A stretch of 64,000 bases of DNA, taken from Arabidopsis thaliana (lineage: Eukaryota > Streptophyta > Magnoliopsida > Brassicales > Brassicaceae). Shown piece after piece: positions 35,327-45,013 of this stretch. Below the pieces are notes generated by a model. It was not told the origin of the DNA. It searched no databases and saw only the letters and a list, made by a program, of their open reading frames with translations. Both the position numbers and the translations under genes were made by a program. The first letter of the stretch is position 1. Each line of letters starts with the position of its first letter. Where the stretch lies: contig NC_003071.7 in assembly GCF_000001735.4 (NCBI RefSeq), forward strand, positions 7,619,151 through 7,683,150, read 5' to 3'.

Positions 35327-37069
35327 TTATTCCTTTTCGACATTGTCAAAACTTTCAATGTCAGATGTCCAAACACAAAGCCAGGAACAAAAAACCTTCT
35401 CAAACAACTTGTAGTACACCGAATCCGGGCAACGATGATCACACTTATAACAAATCGGTCGAGTATGACTATTGTTCCCAAGAATTTTCATCGATGCAGA
35501 GCCGAAATAGAATGTGTAACCTGACTTAATATAAACGGAAGATCCGAATATACACTCAAGGTGGATAGTGATACAACATTTGTTGCATGAGTAGAACCAT
35601 TCTCTTGGATTCAATTCTTTCTCGCATACTTCACACCAATATGCTTTCTCTGCATCTTCTCCATAGCAAAGCGACAGAAGATGTGCATCATATTTGTAGT
35701 ATAACTCATATGGAATGGTCGCACATCGATAACACATAGCAAATGAGCAAATAGTACATTGCAGATAATACTCATCACGAACACTATCTTTGCAACCATC
35801 ACAAGAAATGTTTCCTTTTCTAGAATATGATGTGGAGATGAATAAAGGATGTTCATGACTTTTGTGGGTGAAACAATCAGGAACTAAAATGCATCGAAAA
35901 TCTATCTGAATTGTTATCTCATCATCGCAATCAGTTTTTGAACATTTGTACCTGAAACCAGTGGACTCACGGGCGCAAGTTGAACAACTTGTGGAACTGT
36001 AATCGAGTATAGGAGAAGGGTCTAGAACAAGAGGATGCTTATGCAATGCATGAGCCAATTTTCGAGGAAGACCAGCACATACCTCGTGAAGAAAGAAGTC
36101 ACATTGCACACAGTTGTAGAAATCATAAGAGTCGATACGAAGGATGCACGCTTGACATTGTTTCTTTGCGTCTCGGACACTATCATACTTCTCAAGCTTA
36201 AGGTGATGTTCATGACAAAAATACTTGATCATATTATCACCCACTTTCTTAAATGGCACAATATCTTCAGTTTCATCGAGTTCTTCTGGTTCCCATTCGA
36301 GTTCTCTTCCGTCCCAAACGTGCATATGTGTTGCACATTTGGAATGGGCAACATAAGAGCAACCTTCATGATCGCAAGAATACTGGCCATATTTGATGTC
36401 GACTGTCTTGTAGCAAACTCGACAAGATGGAGTTGTAGGTGGAAGGAAAGGAGTGTGAGAGAGACGATGTGGGTGACGCGTTATTTTTATGACACGCGGT
36501 AAGTTGATACAACTCTCATGAACCAAATAGTTGCATTGGAAACAAGTATAACTTGGTTCCAACAAACTAACCAGCTCACAAGCTTCACATGGAATTAAGA
36601 GGGGCCAAGGAAATAAAAAGAGGGAATGATGGTGGCTTTTTGGATTTGTAATTGTAAGAGTTGGAAAGTTTTGGGAGCAAGAGAGATCTAAACAAAAGTT
36701 ACAAATAGAACAATGATAGAATTGAGATCCATCTCTCAAATCATCTCCACACCAATTACAATTTTTGAATATGTAACCATATTCGGGGTTTTTAGATATG
36801 ATCTCTATTTCAGTGTTTTGAGTGGTGAGGGTGAGAGGATGTTGAAGGTGATAAGGGTGTGTGAGCTTCCTCGGATACACGTGACAAATATCGTGGAACT
36901 CCACATCACAAGTGGTGCAGGAGTAATGGAAGGTAGAACATGGTGAGGGTTCTTCTTTGTCGCATGCGAAGCAACCCGATGGAGGGATTCTTCCGGCTCT
37001 ACGGGAGAGGGTGTGAGAGTGAGTTGGATGAGACAAACGACATATTGGCTCTTCTTCATTAGCAGCCAT
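35327..37069 (-). CDS. Cysteine/histidine-rich DC1-domain protein (copy 2)
   Basis: Single exon, 580 aa from the first ATG at 37069; the frame opens slightly upstream only at a TTG. Same module order as the neighbouring paralogue, with near-identical blocks such as ICRLSHPTHSHTLSRRAG, HPHRLSHTPFLPPTTPSC, WDGRELEWEPEELDETED and YNCVQCDFFLHEVCAGLPRK. Six to seven DC1 modules with regularly spaced Cys/His pairs should bind zinc. No signal peptide or membrane segment. Function of DC1-only proteins is poorly known; stress or defence links exist for some members. Divergence from copy 1 is moderate, so the duplication is not recent. Recalled locus AT2G17600. Confidence 0.9.
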   Translation of the reverse strand: MAANEEEPICRLSHPTHSHTLSRRAGRIPPSGCFACDKEEPSPCSTFHYSCTTCDVEFHDICHVYPRKLTHPYHLQHPLTLTTQNTEIEIISKNPEYGYIFKNCNWCGDDLRDGSQFYHCSICNFCLDLSCSQNFPTLTITNPKSHHHSLFLFPWPLLIPCEACELVSLLEPSYTCFQCNYLVHESCINLPRVIKITRHPHRLSHTPFLPPTTPSCRVCYKTVDIKYGQYSCDHEGCSYVAHSKCATHMHVWDGRELEWEPEELDETEDIVPFKKVGDNMIKYFCHEHHLKLEKYDSVRDAKKQCQACILRIDSYDFYNCVQCDFFLHEVCAGLPRKLAHALHKHPLVLDPSPILDYSSTSCSTCARESTGFRYKCSKTDCDDEITIQIDFRCILVPDCFTHKSHEHPLFISTSYSRKGNISCDGCKDSVRDEYYLQCTICSFAMCYRCATIPYELYYKYDAHLLSLCYGEDAEKAYWCEVCEKELNPREWFYSCNKCCITIHLECIFGSSVYIKSGYTFYFGSASMKILGNNSHTRPICYKCDHRCPDSVYYKLFEKVFCSWLCVWTSDIESFDNVEKE

Positions 37070-38328
37070 TTTCTTTTTCAAAGTTTTGGTTAGGATCCAA
37101 TCTGTTTATCTAAAATATGATTACTTCCATCGTGTGGAGATGACTTGACTAATGTGGACACAACTTATATGATTACGACTAAATAATGTAGACCCAATAT
37201 ACAAATTATGTGAAGTGCAAATTATACTATTAAAAATGACACGAGATTAAATTTAATACAACTTCATTACATGATCTGTCTCTCCAGACTGATATCATCT
37301 GTGACAACGAATTAACAAGAATTTCTTTTGGCCAACAAAATTAATTAATTCCACTGTTTATTAATTAAAAGAAGAATACGTAGATACGTAAGAGTTACAG
37401 GGTGTGAGCAAGGCCAGGGTAGGGTGGTTTGGCCCCCTTCACTTACCATTGACTTTTAATAGAGTGGGCTGGGCTTACAAAATTTATGTTTGTTATGTAT
37501 TAGTTGATCATATATTATTTCATAGAAATTTCAACAAAGAATTCATATTTGTTTCATCCTAGCTGATTTGGTGAAAAGTCGTTAATATAAATATATCACT
37601 TCACAAACAACAACAAAATAAATACTCCCTTTGTTTTAATTATTTGTAGTTTAACCAAAAAACCTTTGTTGCAAAAAACAACAACAAATTATCTTCTATG
37701 CAAAAATTAAATGTATTTAATAATTTTTGACCAATTTTATTTTACAATATGGTTTTTTAATTGGTTGAATTAGTTGTAATTAATGATGTTTTATGTAAAC
37801 AAATAAACTAAATGAGATTTTGATGATTTAATCTGTGCTCAAAACCTTTAGAGTACAAATAAATTACAACAGGAGAAGCATTACTTTTAATTATTAAAGC
37901 TCGTCATTAGTAACACAGAAACAAACAATAAAATGTGATGGCCGTTGTTATCGCTCATCCTTGTCGTCCATATTACTTTGCCTAGCTGATGGACTATATC
38001 TGAACGAGGAACGGCCAATTTAGCTAGTTTAGTCCATTTCTTTTGAACAAAGCAAACAATAAAATTTATTTGAATCAATTATGAGAAAGCCATTTTTTTT
38101 TAATAATCTTTGTAGAATTGCCATTTTGATTTTGGTATTTTAAATTTGCCACTTTTGCTGAGACAAAAAAAAACAAACAATTTTGCCCTCTCCATTAATC
38201 ACACATTCACCATTTCGGTTAGTTTCTTCACAAATTCATATGTTTTGTCTAATATATGTAATATGTCATGTATCTATAAAATAGATAATATTTATCAATT
38301 AATTATATAATTACTGAATTTCATAAAG
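37070..38328. other. Intergenic between DC1 copy 2 and the LINE
   Basis: AT-rich. 37278-37365 faintly resembles the DC1 3' flanks. 37385-37450 has a GC-richer patch (gccagggtagggtggtttgg). At about 37623 ctccctttgttttaattatt resembles one end of plant elements that start CTCCCTCCGTTT, but no partner end was found. No gene. Confidence 0.5.
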
Positions 38329-38346
38329 TGAAAAGAAATAAATAAT
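38329..38346. repeat. LINE target-site duplication, left copy
   Basis: tgaaaagaaataaataat, identical over 18 bp to 40975-40992, directly next to the element's poly(A) end (poly(T) on the + strand). Confidence 0.93.
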
Positions 38347-40974
38347 ATTTTTTTTTTTTTGTCGTCAACTTTTCATTATATTATGAAAAGAGATACATCA
38401 AACAGCGTTCCAAGATATTACAAAGACAGAGTTTTGTACTCTAGCTGTTTTTGCTAATCGATCAGCTTTAAAATTAAGGACACGTGGGATTTTTGAAAAA
38501 CCAATCGATTTGTATCTGCGGCAATATTTTCGATGTCCCGGAGAAATGTTGCTATCGGTGAATACTCACACGAATGTGTGGTTCTGGTTATTGGCTGAAA
38601 CAGAGCTGCAACATCACCATGAAAGATAATGTCTTCATAACCAAGCCTCTGTAGATGAATCATTGCTAGTTTAAGGGCTTCAGCTTCTGCTTCAAGCGGT
38701 GTGCTGGTTGGGGGTATAGACGACATTCCTCGCAGAACAAATTGAGCTTTCCTATCATAGAGGATCCATCCAATGCCTGCACAATCAGTAGGAGATATCC
38801 ATGATGCATCCACAAAACAGCAATATTTATTTGCTTTTACGATAGTGTTCTTAAAGTCTTCAGATGGCCGCCGTAACACTTATTATTGTGACTATCATGG
38901 AGTTGAGGTTTCCTCTGTTGTTGCTCATTGCAGTTTAAACTCTCTTTCCATTGTTGTTGATCAATAAGAGCCTTCTGTATACTGTCCGGGATAGACCACC
39001 TCTTGTTATTGAAAATTAAATCATTCCTCATTTTCCAGATTCGCCATCCAATGAAAGGGAATAAACTTACATCCTTTCTTGCGGATTGGTTTAATTTCTG
39101 GATAGATTCCAAATTTTGATTAAAAGAGTTCGACATGAGGGAGTCACCTGGACAGAGTTTTATATGTGCTTGCTCCCAAATTTCCTTGCTGACTCTACAT
39201 TGGAAGAGAAGGTGGTTCACGTCCTCCGAGGCTTCACCACACCGTTGGCATGTATCATCAGTAATCAGTCTTCTCCTCTTTAAGTTTCCTGCAGTGGGTA
39301 AGGCGTTATGAGCCGATCGCCACCAAAAATGCTTTATTTTTGGTGGGGCATTTTGTTTCCATATATTTGTAAATACAGTCTGAGCTGAAACCTCATTTGG
39401 AGAGGGCAAGGAAGCATGTTGTTGCTGGGAGAGCTTACGTAGTAGATGGTAGCCTGACTTGACAGAGTAGTTTCCATCATGCGTATATATCCATGTAATT
39501 GCATCATTTGCTCCTGTTATAGAAGGTCGAATAGCACGGATATGAGGTATATCATTTTGGTGTATGAGTTTGCAGAGAAGATCTTCATTCCATCTGCCTT
39601 CAATGAGCAAATCACTTACTTTCAACTGAGAATAGATGGAGTCACATGTACCAACAGGAGGACGGGGAGGATTTAATGGTAGCCAATTATCTTTCCACAA
39701 CTGAATATTATTACCATTCCCTGCAATATATTTTAGGCCACGAGAGATCAGCTTTGTACCATGGAGGATGCTTTTCCACGCATAGCTGGATTGACTTGTA
39801 GCTTTTGCATCCAGAAGTCTCTCCTTTGGGAAATACTTTGCTTTAAAAACTCTTGCCATGAGTGAGAATGGTTGTTGCAGTATTCTCCAACTCTGTTTGG
39901 CTAACAAAGCAATGTTAAAATCTTTTAGATCTCGAATTGCTAACCCTCCCATCTTTTTTGGGTCATTGAGTTTCGACCAGGCTACCCACGGAATCTTATG
40001 TTTGACTTTTGTATTGGACCACCAGAACCATCGCATAGCACTTGTGATCTGATGAATAAGCCTCATGGGAAGCAAGAAACATGACATACTGTATGTGGGA
40101 ATGGCTGTGACAATTGATTTAATAAGCACTTCCTTCCCTGCAGGTGAAAGAAGCTTATTATACCAATTATCCATTTTTTGGTCCATTGTTTGGGCTATAA
40201 ACGAGAAAGCATTTGTTTTATTCCTTCCCACAAACTCAGGCAAACCTAAATATCTGCCAAAACCTTCTGTTTTATAGATTCCCAGAAGTTGACTAAGTTG
40301 TTCACTAGTCCTGAAATCTAAACCTTTACCAAACAGAATTGCAGATTTTTGGAAATTAACTGCCTGACCTGATGCTTTCTCGTAAAGCTTAAGCACATTA
40401 ACCAAGGTCATACACTCTTCCAGAGTAGCTTTGCAGAACACCAGAGAATCGTGTGCAAAAAGTAAATGAGAGATTGCTGGTCCATTTCTACTAGCTTTAA
40501 AACCATGTAGTTGTTTTGCTTTAATAGATGCTTGAATTAAAGCTGATAGACCCTCTGTGCATAATAAATATAAATAAGGCGAAATAGGATCACCTTGTCT
40601 AATGCCTCGCTTTGGAATAATTCGTCTCACTGGTTGCCCATTGATGAGAATAGAGTACGTGGTAGTTGTGATGCATGTCATAATCCAATTACACCACTTC
40701 TCTGAAAACCCCATTTGTTTCATTATCGCTTCAATAAAACCCCATTCGATCTTGTCAAAAGCCTTTGTGATATCCAGTTTTGTAGCTACAAAAGGTTGAA
40801 CAAGCTTCTTAGTGTGAAGCGAGTGAATAAGTTCATGTGCAATAAGGATATTGTCTGTGATCATTCTTTCAGGAATAAAAGCTGATTGGTTGTCAGAGAT
40901 TAGAGAATTCAACCAAGGCTTAATCCTTTCAGATAAAGCTTTTGACACAATTTTGTACGCCACATTTGCAAGGC
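38347..40974 (-). mobile_element. 5'-truncated non-LTR retrotransposon (LINE)
   Basis: A 2,628-bp insertion bounded by an exact 18-bp target duplication. The 3' end (left side) has a 13-nt poly(A) on the minus strand (38348-38360) preceded by GTTGACGAC. The 5' end breaks inside the reverse transcriptase, at the conserved ...LANVAYKIVSK motif, so the endonuclease and ORF1 are missing. Carries RT and an RNase H-like region. 5' truncation, poly(A) and a variable-length target duplication are the signature of target-primed reverse transcription. Plant L1/Ta11-type by its zinc-knuckle-like RT C-terminus and RNase H. Corresponds to the retroelement annotation I recall as AT2G17610. Confidence 0.95.
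38420..40974 (-). pseudogene. LINE reverse transcriptase / RNase H remnant
   Basis: One frame is open from the truncation point to 38837, about 700 residues. RT motifs include SAFIPERMITDNILIAHELI, LDITKAFDKIEWGFIEAIMK and IRQGDPISPYLYLLC. The C-terminal zf-RVT-like part has APPKIKHFWWRSAHNALPT and CQRCGEASEDVNHLLFQC. The catalytic FADD box reads FAHDSLVF, so a metal-binding Asp is lost. The RNase H part (FVDASWISPTDCAGIGWIL, then EAEALKLAM) lies in another frame from about 38880. A second frameshift precedes the terminal FKADRLAKTAR block (about 38420-38470). With no start region, a mutated active site and two frameshifts, it is not functional. Confidence 0.9.
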
Positions 40975-40992
40975 TGAAAAGAAATAAATAAT
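40975..40992. repeat. LINE target-site duplication, right copy
   Basis: tgaaaagaaataaataat, exact partner of 38329-38346, next to the truncated 5' end of the LINE. Confidence 0.93.
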
Positions 40993-41254
40993 TTAAAGTG
41001 AATAATAGAAATCCAAATTATTCTTAATTAACTATGTAATAATAATATTTTGTATCCGGTATACTTTGATTCCTTTGGTTCCATGTTTCCTTAGGGTATA
41101 GAGTTAACTATTAAGTTTATGTTTTATAAGTATTTTATTTTTAGTATTGCTCGCATTTATTTCTATTAGAGTTGTTGTACCCAAGTTTATTACAATACAA
41201 ATAAAATTTATATATAGAAAAAATATAGAGTGACACAGTTATTTGTTATGTAGT

Positions 41255-41303
41255 AAACTATCAAAAATGAGCCGACAAAAAAAAAAAAAACTATCAAAAA
41301 TGA
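41255..41303 (+). mobile_element. Micro LINE-type insertion with about 16-bp target duplication
   Basis: aaactatcaaaaatga occurs at 41255-41270 and 41288-41303. Between them are about 17 bp: GCCGAC followed by a pure A run that merges with the second repeat. The GAC-poly(A) junction matches the 3' end of the full LINE nearby (GACGAC-poly(A)). Best explained as a retrotransposition event truncated to six bases plus the tail. Confidence 0.65.
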
Positions 41304-42720
41304 TAAAAATATTGTTTAGAAAACAAAAATTCATAAATGTGTAGGTTTACAAGGATAAAGAAAAGTCATTTTCAGTGGCCAAAAAAGGCAAATTTCTTAA
41401 ATTCATTAACAAAATGACAAATTTCTAAAAAAATATAGACGACAAAATAGCATTTTCTACAATAATCCCTAGTTTAGCCACGAATAACAATAACAAGACA
41501 TGATCCCTCTTTATCTTAACTAAGACGCGTTTGGTTTACGAAAGTAACTTTTTAATACTAGTACTTAATTGAAAATCTAGATAAGGAGGCTCCCCCATGT
41601 TCACGGCTTCATTCCCTAGCATTGCCTGTTCTGCCTAGATTTTCGTAAACATTGACTATTCCTATTTTTGTGCTTATGATGGTAGATGACTAACTTCTTT
41701 GGTGCTGAAATGTCGTATAAAACAATTTTTTTTTACGTTTTTTTTTTTGGGTACAAACAAGTTTTTGTAGTACGTTGCAATCGGTTGTCTAAGATCTTAT
41801 GACTAGCGCGGTCTGACCCTACTACTCAAATCTGTTATCAAAACTTGGATCACATATTCACTCTATAAAATATACCAATTTTTTTTTTGAGCTTATATTC
41901 AAAATGGACATCTTAAAAAAGTTTCTTTCAAAAGAGGTATTTTCTACCGTAGGATTCAACAATATTCAACAATAACAATTTATTGACTCGATTCTGACGA
42001 TTTTAAACTTGGTATGAAAGCGGGAAATAGATATTGTATCTAGAACTTCTCAATTATAAGTATGGAAATGGTACACAGTCTAAACATTAGTAAAAACTAT
42101 ACCCTAGTTTGGGATTTAGGAACCCAAAAATTCAATTTACAGTATGTAAATGTTAGGCATGCTGATAAAGTATTCCAAAACCTTTTGAGACCCATAGTTG
42201 CGTTCTTAGTAGAGAAGGGAGTGTCAAAAATCGTTGAAGATTATAATATTTTACATTACATGAAGATGAAAATACAAATTACCGATGATAAACAATGGAC
42301 TAAAGACGACAGATGTTACATAGTGTGAAACAATAATGTTGCAGATGAGAAGATTTGTGAACTAAGAGAATTGCAGTTTCAGTGGAGAAGATGACGCCAG
42401 CGAATAAGAAGAAAGATGACTTTTCACGTAGTGATAGTACCTGTTTTCGAATGTCGGGTCAAAAGTGCCTAAAAGCAAATACATCTGTAAGACAAATGCC
42501 TTATTTGAAATTAACTCTTGTTTTTTTTGGTAGAAAAATAGACCATATTTGTTTCTAGTAAAAGGGAATAGAAAGACACACAAACCAAATAAACAAGGGC
42601 AACAAAATTTGAAAAACCTCAACCATATTTACTTCCCACAAATTGGATGTTGTAGCCTAATGTCAGAAGTTTCGCATCTTTTCTGTTTATCATTTACCTA
42701 AACTTTTGATTGATATCCAG

Positions 42721-42906
42721 TTTGTTCAGCCGTATTCTTTTTTTTTTTGAAATAATGTTAAATTATATTCAAAGAAACCAAACGTTTTTACATCAAAATG
42801 CAACGAGAAATTTAGAGTTTAAGCCAAAAAAATAATTGAGAAAACTTTAGAAACACTGTAAGTGATTAACTTCTAGAATTGAACCAAGCTTTGTTCAACC
42901 GTATTC
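42721..42906 (-). mobile_element. 152-bp 5'-truncated LINE/SINE-type tail insertion
   Basis: tttgttcagccgtattc (42721-42737) is repeated as tttgttcaaccgtattc (42890-42906), 16 of 17 identical. The 152-bp insert starts with 11 T (a poly(A) tail on the minus strand), then gaaataatgttaaattatat, AT-rich. A target duplication next to a tail on one side only fits target-primed insertion. The one mismatch implies some age. Confidence 0.6.
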
Positions 42907-43799
42907 GCCAATCAAAAATATTTGATCCCCCCGGGAATGAATACTTCCGTTCACTAAACCCCTTTTTTAAGCTCACACATTCACATATTGAGCAAAAAAA
43001 GAAAGTCTTATTGATATGGCCCAAAACTCAACCTTGTCTTTCAATGGTATGCCCTCTGGCGATCAAGCCTGCCTACCCGTACCTAGCAAAACCCCAAAGA
43101 AAAATCTTCCAAGAAAAGTCTTCCAAGTGAATTCCCATAATTTGTCTTGAACAAAGAAAAATAGCACTAAGCCATAACTTAATTTTCTCAATTAGCCTCA
43201 TATTAGTTTACATATTTTAATGAAAATACTCTTGAGTCGACATAATTCTACTGTTTATGTGCGAAAAGAATTTGTCGATGGACAGTGTTCTCGTGCTCAT
43301 GGTGATGGACAAAAAACTTGTAAAAGTATTTTTTCAATTTTTTTCCTCTTTTTGCAAACTTTCACAAGTTTTCCAATAGATTTCACAAGTTTTTCCAAAA
43401 CAAAAGAAACGAAGGAAACTTGTTGTTGATACCATACATTGTTTTAAAAAAAAAAAATCAAGCATAGCCGAATTTGTTAACGTAGTAATATAACAATTTA
43501 TTTAGCAAGTTTTTTAAAAAAATTTATAAGGTTTTTAAATCTCACGATCTGTAAATTAAATGAGCTTTTATAGATATGAACATATTTCAGCCCAAATATT
43601 AGAGAAAGATGACATTTCATTTGAGCTTATGAAAATGAGCATATTTTGGTCTGTAAAATTACAGTGTTACTCTTATTCTTCCTTTCTTCTTCCTTCTGTG
43701 ACGTCGATTTTGGATTTTTTTTCTGTTTCTTCCAAAACCTTCATTGATCTTCTTCCTTCTTCTATACCTTTTGAACCCAATAAATCCAATTATATGCAT

Positions 43800-43865
43800 G
43801 TTGCTAAAAGAAATATAAACCCTAAGAGGATGATATATATAGGGAACCCAAATGTTTCAATCTTA
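43800..43865 (+). repeat. Dispersed repeat, partner at 13990-14045
   Basis: Contains taaaccctaag and tatatagggaacccaaa, the reverse complement of blocks near 14000. Likely end or fragment of an uncatalogued mobile element. Confidence 0.5.
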
Positions 43866-44767
43866 TACACATATTAAATCAGTTACATATTTGAGAATTC
43901 AATTGAATCAACCTTTTCAATTACATGTTTAACAAGGAAGACAAACAAAGAGAATCAAAGATTTAATAAAATCTACACACATGTTGATGGGTAATTTAAT
44001 TGTTTCTTTGATTGAATTATGGGAAAGGTTGTGTAGAAGAAGAAGAGGACAACATAGACGAGAAAAACAAATTAATTGCTAATAATACGAAGAGTAAAAT
44101 CGTCAATACAAGAGAGAGAAGTACATAATTGCATAGACACATGATTTTGTGCATGTATCAACAACGACATATACTTTTAAGTGCTTTATTCATAATTGAT
44201 CCGTAAATTAATTGTTACATAATCTTTCGAAAACTTCCATAACTTTTTTAGAACATTTTTTTTATCTGTCAAAGCTAGAAACATTAATGTGTTCAAACCA
44301 TTATTGATATTCTTCATTGCCAATAGCCAATTTATGTTTATATTTAAATTCTAAATCCTGAAATGTAAGCTCTAATTCTAAATTCCAAATAAACACTCTG
44401 ACAGGCCAGCAAAATTCCAAATACTTTAGTAAATATCCACCTACAAAATAAATTTCAAATCGGAAACAATAACTCCCACGGGCCAGCATAATTCTCAGTA
44501 CAGAATCTTGTCTGTCTCATATTGAAACTTTCTCTTAAGAATAAGATAGACTAAAAAGCATGACTAGCTCTGTAAATGTGATTAATTAATAACCTAAGAT
44601 TGTTGATTAAGATAAAACATAAAGTTTTAATCAAAAAGTTTGTTAGAGGCGCGCCTATGGAGCGTACAATTGTGTCTTAAAAAAAAAGGTTAAGCCACCA
44701 AAATAACAAAAAAGAATAATAATTTTTTTGAAATACGACGAAAGCCACATGCCTTGAACCAAAGTTA

Positions 44768-44853
44768 CCGTTGTCTGAATATGAACCAAACTTAGAAGTA
44801 AATCGTTCCCTCATGATCCAACGGTTATATTCTAAATTCTAATCCTAGCCGTT
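44768..44853. promoter_or_regulatory. Cluster of mitosis-specific activator (MSA) cores upstream of CYCB2;1
   Basis: TCCAACGGTT at 44817-44826 matches the MSA consensus YCYAACGGYY in full. Two more AACGG cores lie in reverse orientation at 44768-44772 and 44849-44853. MSA elements bind three-repeat MYB (MYB3R) factors that drive or repress G2/M genes such as B-type cyclins. Position, about 160-245 bp before the ATG, fits a working promoter. Confidence 0.75.
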
Positions 44854-45013
44854 CCTTTTTTAAAATTAAAAACTCAACACTTTTTTTTATTTTGTTTGTA
44901 TCTTCCTCTTTTGCTTATTTCATCCCCTTCTTCAGATTCTCTTCGTTTAATGCTCTTCTTCTTCTACTCTCTTTGTGGGTTTCTCTTGTAATAATCACAA
45001 ACCAAAAAAAAAA

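Larger units (their letters stand above)
40993..45013. other. Intergenic 4 kb with retro-footprints and the CYCB2;1 promoter
   Basis: AT-rich, no intact gene. It contains a micro-insertion (41255-41303), a 152-bp LINE-tail insertion (42721-42906), a dispersed repeat (43800-43865) matched near 14000, two similar short blocks around ggccagca (44404 and 44481) and an AscI-like palindrome ggcgcgcc near 44648. The last 250 bp before 45014 hold mitotic MSA-type elements. An 88-codon open frame at 42062-42328 has no recognisable features and I do not call it. Confidence 0.6.

Noticed and set aside
36035-36502. 155-codon + strand frame inside the second DC1 gene
   Set aside because: Antisense shadow of a Cys/His-rich coding exon; no independent promoter or domain.
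42062-42328. 88-codon + strand frame
   Set aside because: ATG-initiated and plausible in length, but no recognisable motif, surrounded by repeat-rich DNA, and composition follows the local AT bias.
44642-44660. ggcgcgcc palindrome as a regulatory site
   Set aside because: Single occurrence with no neighbouring context; restriction-type palindromes occur by chance.
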